The translations under genes and the position numbers were made by a program. A model generated the notes under the pieces. It saw only the letters and a program-made list of their open reading frames with translations, ran no database searches and was not told the DNA's origin. Of a stretch of 64,000 bases of DNA, positions 24,301 to 33,585 are shown piece by piece. The stretch is from Plectrocnemia conspersa (Eukaryota > Arthropoda > Insecta > Trichoptera > Polycentropodidae), in contig VTFK01000073.1 of the NCBI GenBank assembly GCA_009617715.1, positions 558,001 to 622,000 of the forward strand. Reading direction: 5' to 3'. Positions within the stretch are counted from its first letter, which is position 1, and the number at the start of each line of letters is the position of its first letter.

Positions 24301-25591
24301 CACCAAGATTAGTTTTTTTGGTACACCCTACTGTGTACTCCCTAGATGTCTAGATTATTTCACGCATAAAAAATCGCGACGAAAATAAAACTACAAATTC
24401 TTAAATACCCACAATCGCAAAAAATGTGGAGTATCGTGTCAAATATAATATTAGATTATTTTAATTTTAATTATATTTTTGAAGTCATGTAATGAGTTAT
24501 TAAAGCATTAATAGAGGGGGGGGCTGCAAATTTAGTTTTTGCCTGGGGCGGCAAATAACCTAGGGCCGGCCCTATTATTGTGATGATGTGGTGTGATCAA
24601 TTGCTCACTGAAGCTATATCATTCACTTTTAATCGGCAATTTTCCCACAACTGCTGTAATGGACTTTGATGTCACTATTTAGTATGAAAGATTTACATTA
24701 CATTATCAATTTTCATTCAGTAAGGAACTACATTGGGATCAGACCTTTAATACGCAAAAAACGAATGAGTGCTGCTACACCTTGGTTCTAGTTGCAAGTG
24801 CTTTGTTTTTGTATTGCATATTTGATTCAAACGGCAATTTGATTTTTATTGCATTTTTAAGATTTTCATTTTACTCACCCTCTTATATATTATATCAATT
24901 GAATGCATTTGTTACTCCAGTCGATTGTATCTATACACCATGACAGATAGATTGATATATGAAAAATAAATGTGTATATTTATGGGAATTATTATAGGGT
25001 CCTTCAGGTCCACCAGGATCAGACGGACAGAAAGGAGCAACTGGAGTAAAAGGTCAGAGAGGTCAAAGAGGACAAAGAGGCTCGTTTGATTTTCTTCTGC
25101 TGCTTTTGAACGATCTTCGGCATGATATCATAAATCTGGAGAATACGGTTTATACGAAAGGTGAAATGTAAGTATAGTATATTCTGAAGAGTGCTACGAA
25201 AATAAATATTAACATCTCTATTTTTAGGCCTCAAAAAATGAATTTGATTCAAGCTTGGAAGAAGCAGCAAATGAAAGAAAAAATTCAACGGTTAGGGGAT
25301 GAGAGAACCTTGAGGGCATTCTCGGCACCTGTTGTTCATCAATCTGGAGTGACAATCACTACAGATGGAGAATCGGGTGAAATAACGAGGGATTTATCTA
25401 AAGCTACTAAAAAGAAAGGAGAAATGAACGAAGACTTGTACTTAGAGAATGTCAAGCAATTATTAAATATTAAAAGTAAACCTAATAAGATCTTGAGAAG
25501 CAATGATAAAAATAGTAAAGCATCGACAGATTATGAAGTAGATAGTGACGCTGAAGACGAAGATGTCGGTGACTACGAATATGCAATATAG
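18396..25591 (+). CDS. CCBE1: CCBE1-like secreted collagen and calcium-binding EGF protein (seven exons)
   Basis: Extracellular matrix protein; in vertebrates CCBE1 helps ADAMTS3 process VEGF-C. Exons: 18396-18538, 21594-21719, 22204-22352, 22419-22549, 22614-22925, 24998-25167, 25228-25591. The CDS is 1395 nt (464 aa; human 406). A signal peptide ([17 protein letters not shown]) is followed by a Cys-rich segment with [10 protein letters not shown] and a calcium-binding EGF module starting [12 protein letters not shown] near residue 140. The first collagen run ([17 protein letters not shown]) is near 233-257, the second ([13 protein letters not shown] ... GQRG) near 288-315. Directly after it comes [16 protein letters not shown], a motif highly conserved in CCBE1. 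The C-terminal tail is long and ends acidic ([15 protein letters not shown]). All exon phases agree. The CCBE1 family is clear; the insect role is unknown. Confidence 0.93.
19130..20030 (+). mobile_element. Jockey-like reverse transcriptase remnant, interrupted
   Basis: Plus-strand pieces in family order: [17 protein letters not shown] (19147 on), [15 protein letters not shown], then [11 protein letters not shown] and TVTNLLSSS in shifting frames to about 19500. A 239-bp insertion follows. After it come [16 protein letters not shown] (19755 on), [19 protein letters not shown] and [16 protein letters not shown] (to about 20000). These are reverse-transcriptase blocks. Frameshifts and stops make it inactive. 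The piece at 39980-40215 belongs to the same family (GDRLSKKYY versus DRLSKEYF). Confidence 0.85.
19510..19748. mobile_element. hAT-type non-autonomous element with 8-bp target duplication
   Basis: A 239-bp insertion with terminal inverted repeats: CAGTGGCGTAGCTA at the left end, and CAGTAGCGTAGCTA reading inward from the right end. The 8-bp sequence cgtcatat lies directly on both sides (19502-19509 and 19749-19756). CAG-starting ends with an 8-bp target duplication are the hAT signature. The interior has no coding capacity and G-rich runs near both ends. Confidence 0.88.
20655..20700 (-). repeat. Possible tRNA-derived SINE fragment
   Basis: On the minus strand, ATGGGTTCGAATCTCACG contains a good RNA polymerase III B box (GGTTCGAATCT), preceded by a possible anticodon-loop-like stretch. 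No acceptor stem or clear A box could be drawn, so this is not a tRNA gene. A tRNA-derived SINE head is the likeliest reading. Confidence 0.35.
21720..22203. repeat. CCBE1 intron 2 with a dispersed repeat
   Basis: A 484-bp intron. The part around 21800-22140 matches, with divergence, the repeat in the ALDH2 intron at about 7345-7860, in the same orientation (shared phrases gaccctg-tcaaaac and ctcaaactaatc). No coding content. Confidence 0.5.
23068..24574. mobile_element. hAT-like element with CAGGGCCGGC ends, carrying a nested retroelement
   Basis: The left end reads CAGGGCCGGCTCAAGG. The right end read inward is TAGGGCCGGCCCTAGG. The 7-bp sequence ttattgt lies directly outside both ends (23061-23067 and 24575-24581). 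The outer parts are the short G-rich type typical of small hAT-like elements (ggggcgctg near 23123, ggggcggcaaata near 24545). About 1 kb of reverse-transcriptase sequence lies between them, probably a later insertion. The whole block sits in CCBE1 intron 5. Confidence 0.75.
23413..24390 (-). mobile_element. Non-LTR reverse transcriptase remnant nested in the hAT-like element
   Basis: On the minus strand: [18 protein letters not shown] (about 24230-24180), a degenerate active site [14 protein letters not shown] (about 24125-24080), [19 protein letters not shown] (about 24033-23975), [23 protein letters not shown], then [18 protein letters not shown] (23772 on), [11 protein letters not shown] and IRVERL. 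The order and motifs are those of an insect endonuclease/reverse-transcriptase retrotransposon. Stops and frame changes occur, and the active-site tyrosine is replaced by Cys, so it is inactive. Confidence 0.85.
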
Positions 25592-25840
25592 AAAGAATCT
25601 ATTTGTGTTCATTTTATTTATTTGTGAAGTTATTAAATACATTTTTTTTTAATTTATATTAATAATAAAATAAAATTATAGGAATGATTTTATAAAATAT
25701 ATTTTATATAGAACAATAAAGAACTTTCAATAAGAATAATAAATTGTTTGTGATTCTACTATAAAATACTTTTTATGAAAAAAAAATTAAAGTTAACATA
25801 TATAATATATGTATATAAATGTATTTTTAAATAATGCGTT
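25592..25840. promoter_or_regulatory. Shared 3' region of CCBE1 and COPE with poly(A) signals
   Basis: The stop codons of the two convergent genes are 249 bp apart. Plus-strand AATAAA motifs occur at 25664, 25669 and 25715. The nearest minus-strand AATAAA motifs (plus TTTATT) are at about 25613-25622, on the CCBE1 side of those. Overlapping antisense 3' UTRs are therefore likely. Confidence 0.5.
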
Positions 25841-27035
25841 TTAAGAGCTCGCTACAGAAGGTTTGTATTGATTTGCGAGTCTCAAAAACTCTTCATTCTT
25901 GCTCTTATAATCAGCGACAAATGGATGTTTATCATTTGAATTCAACACCTCGGTTAAATAACGATTAGTCGCCTAAAATACATAATAAATTATAAATATG
26001 TAATTCGTAAATAAAATATTTTTTTTAGTTAATATACCTCTTTTCCTGATCTTTGTGAAGTAGCAGCCGCAGCTATCAACAGATCGATGGCCGATGGATC
26101 ACAGTTCAAAGCTTCAATGGCATCTTCTTTAGCTTCAGGCCAACTGCCACGTCCAGCTTGTGCGCTCGCTAAGCCGGAACCGAGCGGTGCCGACATTGGA
26201 AATTTATCACACAACTCCTGATAGATATAATAAGCATCTTGAAGCTTCGCTCCACCCTTCAATTACGTAATAATATTAAATATTTGTTCCAAATCTATAA
26301 GTAATCGATAAAAAATGTTAAATTACTTGAACTAAATGTAACCAAGCTTGAGCCAACTGAGTTAAAATCGCATCATCATCCTTATCTTGCATTTGCTTGA
26401 GAAGACGACGAGCTAAATCAGGCCTATTCATAGCCAATAATACTTGAACTCCATAAGCGTTGGCTTCTAATGTTTGCGTTTCATGCAACACTCTGTAACA
26501 TTTACATTAAAATAACATTAAGCATATTATTTAAATATTTGATTAATATTACCTAAGAGCTCCTTCCAAATTATTTTCGTGACAATAGATGGTCACAGCA
26601 ACGATCACAAATATCTCATTCGAAAGCTCCACTCCTTTTGAGACTTTTTCGTCAATCGAAGACACGATTGATTGGCTTTTAGCTGGATGAGAAAAGTATT
26701 CGGCGAGCATTTTCAATGGCAAAAGTTTGGGATTTGATGATGAACCGATTTCGCCATAGACGTTAATGTATTTCTTCTGAGCAATGTACGCTCTGTACAT
26801 GAAGGCGTCTTTCTCCAATGCAATCTCTGGAGTTGAAGGCTGCAAATAGTGCAATTACTATGAGCTGTCATACATATAACCTCAAATATTCCAAGTAGTT
26901 TATATGCTTATATTCGATACTGACCTTTAGTCTCAATGCCTCTTTTATGCATATTTGATAGTTTCCAATATAAAACGCGCTTTTAATGTCGAAGAGCTCG
27001 TCTACGTCCTGCTGCTGACGTGCCATCGCTGACAT
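25841..27035 (-). CDS. COPE: Coatomer subunit epsilon (five exons)
   Basis: Epsilon subunit of the COPI coat, an all-helical TPR-like protein that caps alpha-COP in vesicles for retrograde Golgi-to-ER and intra-Golgi transport. Exons in transcript order: 27035-26925, 26839-26553, 26492-26327, 26256-26038, 25972-25841. The total is 915 nt (304 aa; human 308). Landmarks are ARQQQDVDELFDIKSAFYIGNYQ at the N-terminus, EKDAFMYRAYIAQKKY, LARRLLKQMQDKDDDAILTQLAQAW, and GGAKLQDAYYIYQELCDKF, then a C-terminal TNRYLTEVL. All splice phases agree. Two in-frame starts are possible: ATG at 27035 and ATG at 27026 (three residues later). The second gives the N-terminus usual in the family (MARQQ), so the true start may be 27026. 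Confidence 0.95.
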
Positions 27036-28688
27036 CAAATAACTTTATTTTTCTTGTATTATTTTGGCCATAAAAACGCATTTTCTTGATATAAAAGGTA
27101 AAGGCCTTAAACTATTAAAAATATCTGATAAAACATTTTTAGTGATTCGGAAATTTAAATAATTAATAAGCATCTATCTCTGAATTAAGTTATGTTAAAA
27201 CAATTATTTATAAATTAAAAACGTAATTAGAAATTATTTAGGTCTTTTGGGTAAAAGTATAAATATATTACAAAAATTAAACCAAAATAATGTTATCGCC
27301 AGAACAGCTGAGAGTGCTTACTTTAAACAAATAAAAGCTTCATATATTTTTTTATAAAATAGCTTTTTTTCTTAAAATCTCTGTTTGATAATCTAGATCA
27401 GGCCTTACCACTATTTTTTAAATAAAATATTTATTATTGAACAAGTTTAGGCCAGTTAGTCTAATTCTAAACATGTTCACAAATTAATTTGCTTTTAGTA
27501 TAAGGAGGAAATCAGATATGAGACAATATATTTTTTAATAAACTGTATAAGTTCGATTGGGCATTACAGAATATTTTTTTTAGTTATTTTACTCATAAGT
27601 TGACTTTTTATTTCAAGTTGTATTTGATAGCGCAGAAAAATTTTTGTGCAAACGTACCGATTGCCTAAATAATTATTTCAAGTGAGATGTTGTAAACCTA
27701 GTAAAAAAGCAGCCCTGCATCCAAATATATTACACCCACTCTTGTAACAGATTACATTATCTATTAATAATATGATCTGAATAATAAATGTTGCTAAATT
27801 TACCTATATCTTATAAAAAATATGACCAATTGCTTGCAAATCCGTCAATTACCTCTATTATATTTTCGGTATTTCTTTACATTTGATGCTAAACAAATTT
27901 TAATGAAATTGTTGCACTTCGAATAATATATTAACAATGTAAGAAGCTTTTCTACGCACAAAGTGGGTTTTGCTTTTTTGTCTATCTTTAGAATTTTGTG
28001 CTTATTTTTTCATTTAGTATGCAGTTATATTTTATAACGATATCGTAATAAAAATAGTAGCTATGGCTCATAATAATCAAAATAGCAAATAATGCATTAT
28101 CCCTGTGTTTAAATGACTGTGCACATCGTTTAATATACACAATGAGATACGACATTCTACTTCTTGCCTTTGGCAACAAATTTAAAACCTATAAGACAAT
28201 AAGTCATCTATACATATGTAAAAATGTTTTATTTATCACAACTCAAAGATTGATAATTGAATATGTTATGCGATTGTTAATTCTCGTTCTTTTTTCAAAC
28301 ATCCAATACAAATTAAAAACCAGAAGTGAACATTATATTAATTAAAGATGCCATAATAAAGCTATTACTTTTATAATAATATTTAAATGATAAAGAATAA
28401 ATATATTACTCTCTCATGATATTATATCGATAGAATAGCATAATTCTTTAAAAGTTAACAGTCTTGTCAACAATTTTTCTTAAATAAAATATGTGTAAAA
28501 TTAGATTTTAAGTAAAAAAATAATATAATTTATTTTTTATTTTATTGAATTCTCAAAAATAAATATGGTTCAAAAAATAAAAGTACATAAACATAAGTAT
28601 ATGAGAAATTGGCTAAACACCAGATGTAAAAATTACTATAAAATAAAATTAATAAGACTAGACGACAATGGATGTTTTTCATAAGTCA
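27036..28688. other. AT-rich spacer between COPE and TMEM201
   Basis: It holds the COPE promoter and the 3' UTR of TMEM201, both on the minus strand. Many poly-A and poly-T runs. ORFs here are short and without family features. Nothing else is seen. Confidence 0.45.
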
Positions 28689-31600
28689 TTATGAAAATGA
28701 ATAACTGTTGCTGTCTGCAAGAGTCGGCCTTTGAAGAGGTACAAAAGAATTGCTGTTGTTTAACCTTAAATTATTAAATATGTCGACACTACGGTTACCA
28801 TAGTTGGTATAAGGCACACAGGACGATCTTGTTGGCTCATTTTGTTTCGTATTATTACAAAATGGCGATTGAAAACTTTGCACCGTGCTATTCAATTTGC
28901 TAATTTCGTACTCACTACAAATCGAGTCATCTCGAGACGGAGGAAACGAGCTCATGTTATTCCTCATGTTCGAGGTGAAAGATTCAAAGCCGGAGCTTTG
29001 ACTCGATGAGCTGCTTTCGTTTCTCGAATTGTACATTTTTCTCGGACTCTCGGTGCCCCAATATCCGCCCGCTACCCAAGATTGCTGAGCACCGTGCACA
29101 AGACGACTCGGACTTATGATTGATCTGTTACTAGGACTAGACATGGGCATGAACAAATTTGGACTAGAACATTTATACTCTCTGGTAGTGAACACAAAAT
29201 CTTTGTCTTTTTTCTTACGCTTGCCTAAACTAAGATCACTGATACTTTTATCTAATTCTGAATTGTTTTTCCATGTAGATCCACTGATTACGTTCGGATT
29301 TGGCATTTGCATATTGGCAATCGAATGATTTCCAATGTTCCAGCCGTATCTTAAAGAAAAGTTATCGTTATTTCTGACACTCCTCGTCGAACTCTTCGGC
29401 TTATCAAAAACATTATTAAATTTAGAGCATTCGAAATAATCGTCATTTTCCGAATCTGATTGATCCAAATCGTCGTCATTTTCTATAGGAGTCGATAGAT
29501 TTTTTAATTTGTTTTTGGTTTTAGATTCTTTTGTATTTTTATCGTCATCTGATTCCATGCACATTGACAGTGCTGAAAGTAAACAAATCTGAAATGATAA
29601 AAAGCAATTATTATAAATTCTCAGAATCATATACACAAAAAATCAAGTGTAAACTATAGTCCTATCTCGCTTCTTTGTAATAGCTACAATTTACGAAACA
29701 ATACCATGATTTGCACCAGAAAATTTGATATACAAACAAACCTGTAATACGTCCAAGTATCTTATACTATTGCTTGCATTATAATTAATTAAGAACCAAA
29801 TGCAATGCTTAAAAAAATGTTTAAATGTAAATTTAAAATCAGCAAGATTTCTGACGATTTGAAGACAAAACCCAATGATGGATAAATATGAAACCATGTG
29901 TGGAAGATTATTGGCAACCACCGATGGCTCAATAGCTAAGTATTCATAATACTTTGATGTTGCATTTATAAGATTCTGCTTAAATCCTTCAATTTGAACT
30001 ATGTTATCAAAATAAATAAATTTAATTGTGCTATTAAAGTATTCGTTTTGCTTCAATTTGGCCTTCAAATTCATAAATGTAGTATAAAAATATCTCTTGG
30101 TAGCGTAAATCACTTGTTTGGAAAGAAACAATTCCAAGTGGATCACTATATCTAAGAAGATAAGTATAAATATGGATATAGTGATTATTTTCAGCAACAA
30201 GTTAACAAACTCTTTAAATTTAACTAACACATCTGAGCCTTTTATTTCATTTTTTAATTTCGATCTATCTTTTATAAGTTTTGAATTGAGATGTAGAGAC
30301 TTTTCTATTGATAATTTATTTTTTTCAAGAATCTCCTACACATCGAGCACAGCTGGTACAGCTTCTCCAAATGGACCCTGAAATAATTAAATAGATTAAA
30401 GTAAATTATATATTCTGATATGTCATGTCAAAAATCTTTAGACATTTAGAAACCATCAATTTCATATATATTTATTATCAATAGCTAAGCATACACACAG
30501 ATATGTCCGACGGACACCAGGACAAATCTGTTCGAGCTTCGCCACACATGCAAACTGTATGAACTTGGACATAAGTCTTATTTACGCGTCCATTTAAAAT
30601 GGTTGTCTGATATCTCTTTCAAAAGAGAAAAAACTTGTCATAAAGTAATAAAACCTTATCATCAAAATTTTATTTCAGACATTTACCGGTGGCGGCAACT
30701 TTGGCGCAAATTAATAAAGGCGAGCAATCATAAAATCACATAAGGGACAAATTTTAACAAAAAACACTTAACCATCGTGTGCTCAATCTGCTTGTCCGTG
30801 TCCAATCTGTTCGTTTTGTGCACGGACAGACAAATCTGTCTTTTCTCAGCCTGAGCGTGTGTATGGCCAGCAATTACGTGTGATAAACTATTGAACTATC
30901 ATTATAATTTGGAAACTTAGCATTAATATGATGCTTTTGAGTGTAAGCAAGAAAATACTTTTTCCTCTAATATTAGTGTATAACGACTGTTAAACTGAAA
31001 TAATGAGCGTAGTCATGAATAGATCAAGGAACAGAAATTAAAAAATTTAAAATAATACCCGCTGTTTTATAATGCGACGACAGTGCACTGTCTCACACCA
31101 CATCATGCGGAATGGATTATTTTCATCTAAATTTTGCAGATTTAGCAGCAACATCAAACAAAATTTAGGTACAGAGAAGAAAGAGGTAACTGTCGTACAA
31201 AGGTCATTCCGATTTCGAAAAGCACTTGCTTTGAAACATATTTTAGTTTATTCAAACCATAGAATAGAAAACCTATAGTAATTTTCTCCTTCTACCCATC
31301 TGTAGTAGGCACATAGTTAACCTTTCCTCCCGCTTATATGTGGTATTTCATACATTATCATTTCTATAAATTTTCTGTTGTGTAGTTTATACGTATGACA
31401 ATATACTGAAACTAAATGGGATTATCTTTGAAACTAATTATTGTTTATCAAAAATATCTAAAGGCTTTCAGCATGACCTATTGTCGTTGTATTTTCGTAT
31501 AATTACTTATAGGCCTCAATTTCAGCGTCAAATTTATTTTCATTCATTGGAACGAAGCTGGCTAGTTGCATTATCTTCAATTGTTGATTAGCGTTGCACT

Positions 31601-33585
31601 TTCGGCAAAAGCCGTTTGAATTTGTCGGGAGGTATTGCATGTTCTTGATATAATGCGTTAGCTTTGGCGTCTTTGTGTCAATTTTTTTATTATATCCACC
31701 ATCCTGAAATAATATCATATTAATTAGTAAAATAGATTATTAATATATCGTCAGTTTGGAACAACCCATCACAACAACCCAAAATTATTAGATGCTCAGT
31801 GGAAAAATACAGAAAAATGATTTCCATCAAGTGAGGAATTTAATGTACACATATGTGAATTTTAAGTGCTTTCAAAAGTAAGCTTAGAAGCAGTTTAAAA
31901 ATAATTACAGTGTCGTTATCTTAAAATTAAATTTTAGTTCATTTTCTATATTTCTTACAATATATTCAGTAGCAACTCTTCAAGCAAAATATTCTCAGCA
32001 AATGACTATTTATTTTCAAATAAAGTACATTTTTTAAATGTTACAACCGATTGGTCTAAAAAACATGATTAATAGGATCAACAATTGACACTAAAGGATA
32101 ATAGATATTTCATATTATGAAAGACATCTTAAAAAAAGGGGAAATTCTTATGAATAAAATACTGTCCATTGCTACCGATAGTGCTTCAGCAATGAGGTAG
32201 AGCGGTATCATGAAATATTTACTTTTTTAAAGTATCTTTTGTTATATAATAAGACGTCTCTCACAAATGGACACCTGGAAGTTCACTTTTGCTAAGAAAT
32301 GTACCGGAAACAGAGCTAAACGATAACATGATTGTTCCTATATTAGCCTTTTACCCATTTGTTTAAATTTCAGCCTGACTTGACATTTGGTCGCATTATC
32401 ACTTACTGGCTCGACGAAAATTCTCAAAAAGAATCGATTTTTTACAATTGCGACTCTCCCTGATACCTGCATTTATATTATATATTGGTATAATCTTACA
32501 TTTGTACAATAAAACGTATATCAAAAAGCTCTACTGGCGTCAAAGCAGTAAATTTATGCACCATTCAATCACTAAACCTTAAAACTTATTTGACATATTT
32601 GTATAGCAAATATGTCAAATAAGCTGAATTTGATCAAAACGAAGGCTGATATTTTTGCGTTTGTGGCAACTTGAAGGCGTATTGTGATACAAACACGGCT
32701 TAGATCGGCAAAAATTCTGCCAATTTCCAAATCTTTCCTCAGGGGAAAAACGTGATGATATATAGATTTATCTTCAGCATTTGGAGGCACTCCATAACGT
32801 TTTGAATACACCATTACAATGAGATTCTGATAGGGTTTTAAAGCCATTATCAAGTGCTGAAGAATCAGAATTGCAATTACAAGAAATATTAATTAAAACA
32901 TCGATTAATTATTGCATTTTTCTCATCCTATTTAGTTGAATGCGTATATAATGTGAACACAAATCTTTAAACCAAAAAAGAAACCATCTGCATAAACGAC
33001 AAACCAAACACTGATTCATAACCTAAGCTTTTGTTACAAGCTTTCGTCATAACGTTATCTAGCGATTTCTATACGAGTTATAATGTCTACAACTTCAACA
33101 CATCGATAATTAGCATTTGAATCATGAATACTTTTGAGTTGTGATTGTCTTCTTCCAAACCGATGATAATTATATGAAAAAGTATAAAGATAACTTACCG
33201 GAGCGAAACCGTTGTATTGCTCGCACTTCTTACACGTCCAAGAATTGCTCAATCCATACGACATCCAAAAACGTTCATGGCAAAACCAGCAATTTGTCAG
33301 TATTGGAATTTTTTTACTGAAATGTCAATATATACCAAATAAAAACAAAATCAATGTATATATGCGTATACATGCCTTAAATCATACATGTAAAGCTTCA
33401 AAATCGATAGTGTGATAAATCCAAAAATAAATTATCATAAGAATCAATGGCAGAAAGATAGAATGGAGGGAAATGCAAAAAACTAACCGCAAAACAATGC
33501 CTAGTGTCAAAATCACCAAAGGAAGTCCGATGCACAAGATTGTCGTGTTATCGAGATTCATAGTTAAATATTTTGACATTTCCAT
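28689..33585 (-). CDS. TMEM201: TMEM201/Samp1-type inner nuclear membrane protein (five exons, one apparent frameshift)
   Basis: Related to Samp1/NET5 and yeast Ima1, inner nuclear membrane proteins that link chromatin or lamina to the LINC complex. Exons in transcript order: 33585-33488, 33316-33199, 31703-31507, 30377-29742, 29588-28689. An N-terminal hydrophobic segment (TTILCIGLPLVILTLGIVL) is followed by four CxxC pairs: CWFC (residue 42), CKKC with EQYNGF (61), CRKC (105) and CSMC (148). Together they form the Ima1 N-terminal zinc-binding domain. Several membrane segments follow (ITISIFILIFLDIVIHL, MVSYLSIIGFCLQIV and others). A Ser-rich C-terminal tail includes QQSWVAGGYWG and SSSQSSGFES. 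In exon 4 the frame shifts at a T7 run (30319-30325): one more base would restore it. Length would be about 649 aa (human 666). Sequencing error or a true lesion cannot be told apart here. Confidence 0.88.
30378..31506. other. TMEM201 intron 3 (1.1 kb)
   Basis: Holds the candidate MITE at 30484-30871 (listed separately). The rest, including a short ORF at 31072-31278, has no recognisable content. Confidence 0.45.
30484..30871. mobile_element. Candidate MITE with CATACACAC ends
   Basis: The left end reads GCTAAGCATACACAC; the right end read inward is GCTGGCCATACACAC (13 of 15 match). The interior is less AT-rich than its surroundings, with repeated words such as acaaatctgt and aatctgttcg near both ends. 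There is no coding capacity, and no clear target duplication could be set. It lies in a TMEM201 intron. Confidence 0.5.
31704..33198. other. TMEM201 intron 2 (1.5 kb)
   Basis: Contains a decayed hAT/ZBED-like transposase (listed separately) and AT-rich filler. No host exon is seen. ORFs on the minus strand around 32572-32853 are shadows of the transposase remnant. Confidence 0.5.
32135..32870 (+). mobile_element. Decayed hAT transposase of the ZBED-like group
   Basis: The plus strand reads ILSIATDSASAMR near 32160-32200, then a stop, then SGIMKYL. This resembles the TDGAxAMTGxxSG block of ZBED5/SCAND3-type hAT transposases. Further on, LRLWQLEGVL and CQFPNLSSGEKRDDIYRF near 32650-32770 resemble the later FKxKLxLWxxxL...FPxL region. 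Stops are frequent. No terminal repeats were found. The call rests on motif resemblance only. Confidence 0.5.
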
